Source: Plecoglossus altivelis
Taxonomy: Eukaryota > Chordata > Actinopteri > Osmeriformes > Plecoglossidae
Length of the DNA: 64,000 bases
Reading direction: 5' to 3'
Assembly (NCBI GenBank): GCA_036571765.1
Contig: BROE01000012.1
Span: forward strand, 10,218,121-10,282,120
The notes beneath the pieces were generated by a model. That model had not been told where the DNA came from. It saw only the letters and a list, made by a program, of their open reading frames with translations, and ran no database searches. Shown here one piece after another: positions 55,797-64,000 of this stretch (position 1 is the first letter of the stretch; each line of letters begins with the position of its first letter). The position numbers and the translations under genes were made by a program.

Positions 55797-58343
55797 AGGA
55801 GGAAGTAGAGAGGAGGGGGGCAGGAACCATGGACATGTGTTGCCATAACTGCTCAAGTCTTCTCTTCTCCTGGAGCGTGAGCTCTGGGTTTAGAAAACAA
55901 AGGAGGGACAGAGTATAGGACGATCTGTTGATACGGAGCACCTGACTGTTTCTGTTGTTCAGGTGGGTGGATAACCTGCACATGCTCCTGACATGGGTTA
56001 TCTTTGTGTTGTCCACATCAGAACACATGGGTGGCTATCACACGCAGGCTGTCCGAGACTCCAGAGGGAGTTACCATTTTAGATAACGGTCTAAAGCACT
56101 CTGGGTGAAAGCCATTAGACAGCCATCCATCAAGAACTGGTTTGTACAGAAGTGTGTAAGCCTTTCTCTTGTCAGTGTAGTCTGTCAGTCTACCCGTGAG
56201 TTTACTGGAGGTGTGTATGCAACTATGTTGAGCTATTTCTTCACTTGTACCTGCTCAGAGCTATTGTGCCAAATGGCACACCTCCAGTTCAGTGGCATCA
56301 GAAATGGAATGTTCATACGATTACATAAGGACTGTTGGAACACGGCGCTAAACATTGAGTTGTATTATGTTCAGAGCTATTGGTTCACCTCTCTTCTAAA
56401 AGTCAAATCTTGTAAAATACCCCAAAATAAAATGATACCCAAATCAATCCCAGGTTGGGTTTTTTCTGCACCCTATTTTGTGGCCCAACTTGACCCCAGG
56501 GGTCAGCGCCTCACCCCTGTTCACTGCATGCATGATGTGTTATTGAATTGACAACATATGGGACTCAAACACAGGACGAGCGTTCAGGGGATTGGTTAGA
56601 TGCCGTTTCTGTGTTTCGTTCACAGAAACAGTGATCATATCTCCTAACCGAGGAAGCCTCACTTAGTGGCTTTTTGAGATGCACTGACTTCCTGCTCAAA
56701 CCTGAACTAGTTTGCTCGTCATATCTAACCACAACACAAGTGGCAACCGCTACTGTTGTTAATAAGCTAATGGCCTTGAGGAATGTATGCCATCTAGTGG
56801 TTAAAGAGGTTCCATCAAATACACATGAAGACAGTTCATCTTGAGGTCATCATGGGTCTTGCTCGACTCATCTCTAGTGTAGAGCTATACTCCTGCTACA
56901 GTAATGTTCATATAGTACTGCAAGACCAAACTCCTGGATTACTCAGGTGATAATGTGGACATCTTGTATTGTCCATTTACAAATTGACAATTGTAATTAA
57001 GGTTAGTTGAAAATTGTATTTTCTACAGCAAAGACAGAAAGGCCAAAATAATCAGCGAGCACAACACGATGGTTTCAAATGTACTTTTTTTATATTTCAG
57101 TAAAATCTACTTGAATACACTTTGAAACAAGAGTACAACAAAATAGAATATACTTCAAATGTTGAATATACAAACTAGTTCAGTCTGAACGCAAACATGT
57201 CTTTCTCCCTTGATAATCGGTTAACTAGGAAAGGCAAAATGCAGAGGACATGTCCGGGGAGGGGAGGGGGGGTTATAAACTCATGTTGCCGAACAACCTG
57301 TCGATTTCCAAAAGGTTAGAAGTGAAGCATCTAGAAGGGTAGTACAGGGTACCCAGATCAGTTATTAGAGATAAGGGCTTGAGGCGGGAAGTATTACGAT
57401 CCCACTAGGAGAAACTCAAGGAATTCTGCGCTGACAGTAAATCCATGAGCGAGACCAATCACAATGAGCTCCACAGAGAGCTGACCTACACTGAGAAAAC
57501 TAGAACTAAAGAAGTGATGCTGTAGTTCTCAGTAATACTGTGCTTGGTAAAATTGTTCGTCAGAAAAATGATGCAAAACAAAAACAAAAGCTAGATTAGC
57601 TTATAAACAAAACAAGTCATCAAAACTAAGGCTGCTCTTGGTTCCAATGCGTAAACTGTATAGTAGATATATACATGTATGAAGTCCCTGTTTCTTGACT
57701 TGCCTTCCAGGAGCCTAAAAGCGGTCTTTCCAAAGATTTGAGTGTGTGAGCGCATTGGTATGTGGCAGTGCTGTGACACTGTGTGTGAGTGTGTGTGTGG
57801 GGAGGGGGGGGGGGAATAGACCGACTTAGCACCTTGCACTGTCTCAAGTTCTGCACAGTGATAGTCAAACAAATTGCTGGTTTTACTTTGTCAATGCAAG
57901 AGAAACACACAGGCAAAAAAAAAAAAAAACATTTCTATACAAAGTGTAACAAACTTCTTCCTCCTCTGCCAGTTCACATTCATTTGAATGATTCACCTGT
58001 TGTAGTGTTGCGGTATCCCCTTCTGATCTCTCTTTCCAAGGAAAGACCGTTAAAATGTAGTGATCCGAGTTGGTCCCTTTTGTCTAGACGAGTATCTTCC
58101 AATGTCCTTTGCTGTATTTCTATGTCTATGGGGGTTCCTCTTTGGGAGATCTGAGAAGAACAGAGGCGCCCTAAAGAAGGGAGGCATGATGGGAACTTTA
58201 GTTTTCAAAGTCTCAAAAATGTGGGGCCAACCTGTACTGTGCTATCCATCCACCTCCAGAGGCAAAGAGGTGATTGGGAGAGCTTTGATAGGTGCATGTG
58301 TGTGTGTGTGTGTGTCCACCAATCCCCCTCAAGTCTGTTTTTC
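55797..58343. other. convergent 3' region between noct and elf2
   Basis: Holds the noct 3' UTR (right end uncertain, signal at 56426) and the elf2 3' UTR (reading leftwards from 58343; no canonical AATAAA was found on the - strand here, only variants such as TATAAA near 57089). Short G and TG runs lie at 57785-57815, a poly(A) run at 57915-57930, and a TG run at 58297-58315. No further coding sequence was recognised. Confidence 0.7.
56426..56431 (+). terminator. noct: candidate noct polyadenylation signal
   Basis: AATAAA lies 630 bases after the noct stop. It is the first canonical hexamer I see downstream on the + strand. The resulting 3' UTR of about 0.65 kb is plausible; the actual cleavage site is unknown. 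Confidence 0.45.
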
Positions 58344-58940
58344 TCAGCATTCCGGCTCTTCAGATTTGACAACAGTGCCGACCTCCCCGCTCGTAACTTC
58401 TGATTGGGTGAGGAGTTGGGTGACATCAGCGGTGTCCTGGCTCACACTGTCCGCCCCAGTCTGGTTGGGACCAGACAGAATCGGTATGACCTGGATCGCT
58501 GCCTGCTCCACCCCAGTCCTCCCTGTCCCTGCCGCCACCACCTCCCTGCTCTTTATGATGCTGCTGCTGACGATGCGTGGCGCCACCACCGCCACTGTGG
58601 GATTGGCCGTCGTCATGGTAACCACCGGAGTCCCACCTGCCTGCGACACCACCAGCTGATGGTGAAGCTGCTGATGTGGCTGCGTCTGCTGGGTGGGCAC
58701 AGCCAGCCTCATCACCTGGGCGCCGGGCGCCATGGAGACGGGAGTCAGGGCGCGGACAGTGAGGGGCCCCCCCAGGAGTCTGATACCCTGGGAGGAAGCC
58801 CCGAAGCCAGACTTGGTCTGGAGCTGGCACTGGGCTAGCTGGGGGGCAGGGATGGTAATGATCTTGGCTAGCTGGACGGTAATCTTGTCTCCATTCTCTG
58901 CCGTGGCAGGGACCATGGTGGGGATGGTCTGGATCATGAC
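58344..58940 (-). CDS. elf2: elf2 coding exon 8 with stop codon
   Basis: Encodes residues 403-600: VMIQTIPT, ENGDKITVQLAKIITIPAP, QLAQCQLQTK, VRALTPVS and VMRLAVPTQQ are conserved. They are followed by a His/Gln- and Val/Thr-rich stretch not recalled from the mammalian protein, and a divergent C-terminus ending VVKSEEPEC. Stop codon at 58344-58346. Confidence 0.95.
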   Translation of the reverse strand, partial: VMIQTIPTMVPATAENGDKITVQLAKIITIPAPQLAQCQLQTKSGFGASSQGIRLLGGPLTVRALTPVSMAPGAQVMRLAVPTQQTQPHQQLHHQLVVSQAGGTPVVTMTTANPTVAVVAPRIVSSSIIKSREVVAAGTGRTGVEQAAIQVIPILSGPNQTGADSVSQDTADVTQLLTQSEVTSGEVGTVVKSEEPEC

Positions 58941-61900
58941 CTAGAGGGGGGAGGGGCAAACATGTCACTTCCTGTTCAGCAATGTGACAATGGCTCCACA
59001 CTGTAGTGACTCCGTGTTGAGAAACTGAAGTGCACAGTGGCCATTGTTTACCTTCTGCTGGGTGTTGGCGTTGCCTGTTGGTGAGGCGTTGGTGAGGAGG
59101 GTGTGGCCCGACGCCATTGTAGTCCCTTGTGCCTGCTGCACAGCAACTGTTGAGATTTTCTGTCCCATTGACGTCGTCATGACCACCGGCACCTGCATGG
59201 CGACCCGAACCGTCCTAAAAACGGGAGAGGAAGTCAACAGTGAGCACACTGCCACAAACAAATCTATTGTTTTCCAAAGATACACATTTTGGCATTGTAA
59301 CTTTTTTCTACAAACTCTCAACCAATCATAAATGACATGAGTGACATGATATGTTTGTAAATGACATCTTCGGGGTAGTCTGTGTGGGGCAGGTACCTGG
59401 GTCCAGCAGCAGTGGGGATGATGGCTGTGTGAGAATGTTGAGTCTGGCTCCCATCTGGCGCTGCAGACACCGTCACTATCCGCTGGACTCCTGCTGCCAA
59501 GGCCCCTCCCCCTATCAGCGAAGCCTTGCTACTCTTGACGACGGGGGAGTGCACCACAGCTCTGGAACCGCCCCGCAGGATGTTTGGCGTCTTGGAAAGC
59601 TCGACGGCGTTGAGCAGCGTTTCAGACGGGGGCGGGACCCTCTCGTAGGAGGCACGCTCCTGGCCAATGAGGTCATCGGAGTCCGCCTTGTCATCATCGA
59701 TGATGACGATGTTCTTGGGCATCTCCTTGAACTGGTACACCAGACGTTGACCTTCGACCTTAGCTAGGATGCCTCTCTGGTAGTAGTATCTGGATGGACC
59801 GATGGATGAAGGGTGGGGTTAAGGAGGTGGGAGAGGCAGAGACTAATGTCAAAAATCCCATGTGCACACGTGCACGCACGCAGACACACACGCACACGCC
59901 TCACCGAAGCGCCCGGCCCATGGTCTCATAGTTCATGTCAGGCTTGTTCTTGTGTTTGCCCCACAGCTTGGACACGGCCTTGGAGTCCACCAGCTTGAAG
60001 ATGCCCTTCTCTCTCTGGGTCCACTTGATGTACCTGGGACACGTGCTCTTGTCCTGGAGCAGGTCCAACAAGAACTCCCACAGGTAGGTGGTGCTGCCCG
60101 CTGAGAGAGAGACAGACAGGTTAACTTTCTATGCTTATTCTCAAGGCTGATGTTGTTGCTTGATACAACATCAGTCAACGTGACCAAGAGATGGCTGTTC
60201 AAAATATTTCTGTTTGGATGGCAGCAGATACAAACATAGCATGTGTGTGTGTGTGTGTGTGTGCAACACCTTTCCCTTCTCTGGGCTTCTTCTTAATGCC
60301 CTGGTCAGGTGATCCGTTGGATATGGCTGCATGGTGCGTCTTGGGTTTCCTCCCAGCTACAGGGACAGATGACCAAACAAATGAATCTAGTTATTATTCA
60401 ACCAGAATCAGATCAACATCCAATCCCTCCTTGCTGTAGTCGTAAAAAGTAAACTAACTGATACAATTACATCTAGCATGGCACATAAGGGCACTGAACC
60501 AACTTAGGTTTTGGCTTTACGTCTTCCATACAGACATGTCTATTATAGGATGACATCCTGCCTCCATGACAACCAATGGGAATGGGAGTATCCATGGGTT
60601 GGTTAGAGATGTGTGCTGACCCTTCTTTCTCTTGACAGGCTCGTGATCAGGTTCAGGCTCCAGGTCAGGCTCCTCGATGAAGGTGACCTCCATAGGACAG
60701 TCATCCTCACGGTCCTCCGTCGACACCTCCACCACCGTCTCAGTCATCACGTCGGGCCGCATGGCGGCGTGCAGGAAGTCCGGTGTGGCAACGCACGGCG
60801 GCACAAACACATCTGGAGGGGGGGGGGGGGGGGGGGGGGGCAGAATTGGAAGGATGTTTGAAAATCTATTTGAGCGGCTGCATGGGCGGGGTATCAGTGT
60901 GCGAGGGTCCTACCTGGACTGCGGTCCCCCCGCAGACTGGAAGGTGAGTCCATATGCAGCAGGGCCTCGGCCGCCTCAATAGTCTTGTCTGAGCAGTGGA
61001 TGCTGCTGCCATGGACAGACGCTTCCACTGTAACACACATACACATACAAACATACACATTAGAACCCCTGCACCGAAAAGGGGGGCGCACACACGTACG
61101 GGTTACAAATACTGCTAGCAATATTGGACACTCCAACATACATTGCTAAAATTCGCTTTAGATTTCTTGTGCTGAACATTTCAACCTACATCAGTGAGAA
61201 ACCTCCCAATGGCGCCACCTAGTGACCTCAAACACAAGATATTGAATCTCCAGACTGATTTAGGATTGTCTCAATTTTGCCCAGTCCTGTCAGCGTCTGT
61301 CACCTGCACAGCTAGATTGACTGCGAGCAGACGGGCATCATATTACCAGCCAGTCCGGCCTCTGATTGGTCCATCCTCTGACCCCAATTGTTTGAATGTC
61401 TTAGACATATCCTTTCCTTTCTAGTACCTGTCACTTTAACTGTTGAGACCTGACAGGTAGTCTCTGTGTGTGGGGAGGGTATACTTCCAGACAACTGTGT
61501 AGACTAGAAAAGGAGGTGAGAAAGATGAGAGAGAGCCAGAGACTGCTCGTCTAGCAGACTGGAAGACTGGAACACAGAGCACCTGTTGCTGTTGTCAATC
61601 ACTGGGGGAAATGGGAGGAGAAGGAGTGGGGGCAATATCAGTTTACTTTCTACTCTGTCCTTGTTTGGATATCTGAGGGGAACAGAGGAGCTATCTTTAG
61701 GCTGTCTCAGTCTATCAGCCCAACACACACACACACACACACACAGAGACACACACATATAAACAACATTGGAGAACACAGAGCAGCTATTCCATAGGCT
61801 GGACTGCCCTTGAAACCAGGCAGATCTGAAGAGATATGTCCACCATCGATTGGTTATGGTACTTTAGGTTGGCCGTTTGTTTGGTTATGTGTTACATGCG

Positions 61901-63320
61901 TGAATATGCATAAAATAAGAAGCTAGTCTGAACACCACAGACGATTTTTTTTTTTTTGTAAAATAAAAATTTTACAAATATAAGTGAAAAGATACGTGTG
62001 CATATCCATAGATATTGTCATAATATATCATATTCCGTATCAAAGGGTTACAAAGCAGGTACTAGTTTTCCGAGCTGAAAATAGCTAGCTTCGACAAAAA
62101 GTAGTGCTGTCCTCTATGACTTCCGTGTTTACACTCTTCTCAGCCTTTCCCTCCAGTTCTCTCCGAAGACGCACTCAAATCCACCTGTCACTCAATACCC
62201 ACCCCGTGCACCATTGGCTCTCTCTTCATTTAAGACCCACCCCCCTTTAACATCTTATTGGACGCAAGAAGTGCTTCGAACGAGTCGCGAAAGCCGTTGG
62301 ACTAATGGTGCTGTCAATCAAAGCGACGACCGCCTTGATGTATAACAATGCTTCCGCCATCAACTAAAACAAAATACTTACAAAAAAAACTATTGTCACA
62401 GAAATAACCTTTCAAATTACTCGATACATGTAAAAAATATGTATAAACTTGAATGCTGGATGATAAATCCAAAAACTATGACCGGGACCCCCTGCTGAAG
62501 CCACAAACTGCACGAGCCACGACAATCACTCGTTTGGACAACGGGACCATTTTTGGCAATGAAATGTTGAGATGGAATATAATAAAACAGCAGCATTAAT
62601 TGACGGATAATCAACATGTGACCATTTCCCCGAAACATGTATGCTCATGCTATGGTTAGAACGCTATGTAGCTTAGGAAAACTGTTGGTGGAACGTTATT
62701 CAATATGAGAAAAAAAAAAAAAAAAGATTTCCATTTGCAGCGGAAATAGGATCACAAAAGTAAAACAGTTAAATCAAATACTTCGGTACTAAATTTTAAT
62801 TCAGAGGCCAAATACATTTTATGAGAAATATTACAGATGTGTGGATAAAAATAAATAAATCTACATGCCCTTCCGACTCAGACAGCGTGGCAAAGACGTA
62901 GGAAAGACAACATCTTCCACACTTCCTGGTTTCCTCAGCAGCTAGCTGTGAACCGTTATTCCGACAAATATCGAAGGCGTTATAGTGCATGCCGGTGTGC
63001 AACAGACAATGTGTGCAGACTACAGTCCGAGCTTGCAGACAGACAGAATAAACTATACTTTATAACAATTTAAGACGTGATGAAGAAATTTGGGAGAACG
63101 CCATGCATGTTGCTAGCCAAGGTGATTACTTCCTGATCTGCCCTCCATTACTTCACACAACTACTTAACGGATAAGAGCGCAGGGTTCGCCATAAACATA
63201 GGCAAGACACGTTACTAATCGCAAACTTGATGAGTCTGAAAGTAATTTCGTAACGTTACCTGCTCTGATGAGCAGATCGAGTTGGTTTGCGGGCCCCCCC
63301 TCATGCAGTGAAGTCGCCAT
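58344..63320 (-). CDS. elf2: ETS-domain transcription factor ELF2 (NERF), eight coding exons
   Basis: Joined on the - strand from 63260-63320, 60914-61027, 60621-60812, 60270-60356, 59905-60100, 59397-59789, 59052-59214 and 58344-58940 (1803 bases, 600 aa); every phase closes. ELF2 binds GGAA sites and activates or represses genes in the nucleus. The N-terminus MATSLHEGG and LDLLIRA matches the shorter (NERF-1-type) human isoform. Then come an acidic N-terminal region (about 21-118), a basic linker (KRKK 119-122, GRKPK 124-128, KKKPREGK 144-151) and the ETS domain (about 155-237) with YLWEFLLDLL, KWTQREKGIF and the recognition helix ending GRALRYYY. The C-terminal region keeps TVRVAMQVPVVMT, ENGDKIT and QLAQCQLQTK. 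An upstream first exon for the longer isoform may lie beyond the window. Confidence 0.97.
59052..59214 (-). CDS. elf2: elf2 coding exon 7
   Basis: Encodes residues 348-402. It begins TVRVAMQVPVVMTTS and GQKISTVAVQ, conserved in ELF2, followed by a variable Thr/Asn/Gln-rich end. Phase 0 at its 3' end. Confidence 0.96.
59397..59789 (-). CDS. elf2: elf2 coding exon 6 (end of ETS domain and linker)
   Basis: Encodes residues 217-348. It starts RYYYQRGILAKVEGQRLVY, completing the ETS domain, then MPKNIVIIDDD and a poorly conserved Ser/Thr/Ala-rich region ending TAAGPR. Confidence 0.97.
59905..60100 (-). CDS. elf2: elf2 coding exon 5 (ETS domain, first part)
   Basis: Encodes residues 152-217, most of the winged-helix ETS domain: TTYLWEFLLDLLQDK, CPRYIKWTQREKGIFK, VDSKAVSKLWG, KHKNKPDMNYETMGRAL. 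Essentially identical to mammalian ELF2. Confidence 0.98.
60270..60356 (-). CDS. elf2: elf2 coding exon 4
   Basis: An 87-base exon encoding residues 123-152: GRKPK, a short variable stretch, ISNGSPDQGI and KKKPREGK, matching the basic linker in front of the ETS domain of mammalian ELF2. Confidence 0.96.
60621..60812 (-). CDS. elf2: elf2 coding exon 3
   Basis: Encodes residues 59-123: FVPPCVATPDF, HAAMRPDV, TETVVEVSTE and an acidic stretch rich in Glu-Pro-Asp, ending KRKK. Its acceptor is TCCAG directly after a run of 23 C on the - strand. Confidence 0.95.
60818..60840. repeat. 23-base G run (C run on the elf2 strand) at a splice acceptor
   Basis: On the elf2 strand this homopolymer forms the polypyrimidine tract; only CTCCAG separates it from exon 3. 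Homopolymers of this length are unstable, so the tract length may vary between alleles or be misassembled. Confidence 0.9.
60914..61027 (-). CDS. elf2: elf2 coding exon 2
   Basis: Encodes residues 21-59, VEASVHGSS, CSDKTIEAAEALLHM and LRGDRSP. It follows a 2.2-kb first intron. In mammals this exon is shared by isoforms with different N-termini. Confidence 0.96.
61028..63259 (-). other. elf2: elf2 intron 1
   Basis: The 2.2-kb intron contains a (CA) run (61723-61744), poly(T) and poly(A) runs (61947-61958, 62708-62724), the candidate internal promoter near 62200-62361 and otherwise unique AT-rich sequence. No extra coding exon was recognised. Confidence 0.8.
62200..62361 (-). promoter_or_regulatory. 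elf2: candidate internal elf2 promoter (YY1/ETS, CCAAT x2)
   Basis: Read towards elf2 exon 2, GATGGCGGAAG (62351-62361) fits the overlapping YY1/ETS element of many housekeeping promoters. It is followed by a TCGCGA palindrome (62285-62290) and two CCAAT boxes (62257-62261 and 62213-62217). The CpG content is higher than in the rest of the intron. It could start a shorter elf2 transcript. Confidence 0.35.
63260..63320 (-). CDS. elf2: elf2 coding exon 1
   Basis: The start codon at 63318-63320 has a strong context (A at -3, G at +4). It encodes residues 1-20 and the first base of Val21. The donor is GCAG|GTAACG, just below 63260. Confidence 0.95.
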
Positions 63321-63540
63321 GTTCTTCCCTTGCTGCAGATTCACATTGACTTAACTGAAATGCATTGGCAGCCACTATCTCAGATCACTCCGCCGTCACA
63401 GGAAATCTCCTCAAATTCAGCTAAACGCACAACAGCCACACTGCCGGAGAGAGATATCCTTCCGCAGCAAACACAGGAAATCCTCCGCCTCTTGCGTAGA
63501 CTAGACGTCAACAGGAAGAAAGTGACTACCGTGTAAGATG
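63321..63540 (-). promoter_or_regulatory. elf2: elf2 5' UTR and proximal promoter region
   Basis: Sequence immediately upstream of the elf2 start carries ETS-type cores read on the - strand (GCGGAAGG at 63458-63465; CTTCCTGTTGACGTC at about 63506-63520, which also contains a half CRE) and some CpGs. ETS sites would allow auto- or cross-regulation by ETS factors. Transcription start not determinable. Confidence 0.4.
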
Positions 63541-64000
63541 ACGATTCAAACATTATAATTATAATATAACGATTGCCACTGCGTTCAATCGCAGATAAGT
63601 TGGATTTTGAAAAAGAAAACTTTGTGGGCTTCTTGATTCGTGAAATACGGCTCTTAAAATAACATAAAGCTTTCATAGTTTGATTTCCTACATGCTTTTC
63701 ATTCTCTCTTATCGTTTCGGAGAGGAGCGCTATACTTGTATCATTCGAAACTTAGTATATGTAATTTCTCATATTTTAAGCTTTGACGTTAATAGATGTA
63801 TGCTTATTTCTTATTACAAGATTTGATTAGGTAACCCAATACTAGTAGCCAAGCAAGCAAGGCGTTGACTGTAGATGTTGATATGCATATGTCTAGAAGT
63901 GTCTGTCTTATACAAATGTTCCTTGTGTAACAAGTGCTTGTAATCATGTTGCGTGTGGACGTCCACACTGTCCTTTCACAATAAATAGAAAAGATTATAA
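63541..64000. other. unique sequence beyond elf2, nothing assigned
   Basis: AT-rich unique sequence. An AATAAA at 63980-63985 on + has no known transcript in front of it. No exon, RNA or repeat was recognised. Confidence 0.5.

Noticed and set aside
63330..63536. 68-codon + strand ORF above the elf2 start
   Set aside because: It lies antisense in the elf2 5' region, has no recognisable similarity and is of chance length.

Overview
The window is nuclear DNA of a ray-finned (teleost) fish. It holds two complete, spliced, conserved vertebrate genes at its right end: noct (nocturnin, + strand, 52995-55796) and elf2 (ETS factor ELF2/NERF, - strand, 58344-63320). Both are recognised by translating the exons and comparing them with the mammalian proteins from memory, and every exon-exon phase closes. 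The two genes lie tail to tail, as NOCT and ELF2 do in mammals. They are far more compact here, about 2.8 kb and 5 kb of coding span. That compactness, together with a very high load of (CA)n, (CT)n and purine-rich tandem repeats, points to a teleost; the species cannot be told.

Positions 1 to about 52400 contain no coding exon I can recognise. This part is a mosaic of microsatellites and minisatellites (TG, CT, GA, GGAA, GACA, several G/A-rich variable arrays, a 10-bp array, a 42-bp array) separated by unique sequence. Most long open frames here run along polypyrimidine strands, which can hardly form stop codons. A few repeat-poor blocks of balanced composition (13375-13570, 15035-15330, 16395-16700, 43240-43940, 47000-47320) look like conserved non-coding enhancers. 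Two compact clusters of promoter motifs (8155-8290 and 32491-32684) have no assigned gene. One decayed tRNA-like element lies at 16849-16905 on the - strand.

From 52400 rightwards: a noct promoter region with two CRE-type sites, an ETS site and a (TC)26 tract; noct in four coding exons (386 aa, all checked catalytic residues of the EEP fold present); the convergent 3' regions; then elf2 in eight coding exons (600 aa; N-terminal acidic region, basic linker, intact ETS domain, long C-terminal region). A candidate second elf2 promoter lies in its first intron, and the probable main promoter lies just above 63320.

Functionally, nocturnin is a circadian NADP(H) 2'-phosphatase and ELF2 is a transcription factor binding GGAA sites. 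I infer no shared pathway beyond their old linkage. The most unusual structures are the indel-free 10-bp array at 41741-42040, the gene-less promoter module near 32.5 kb, and the 23-base C tract that forms the 3' splice site of elf2 coding exon 3.
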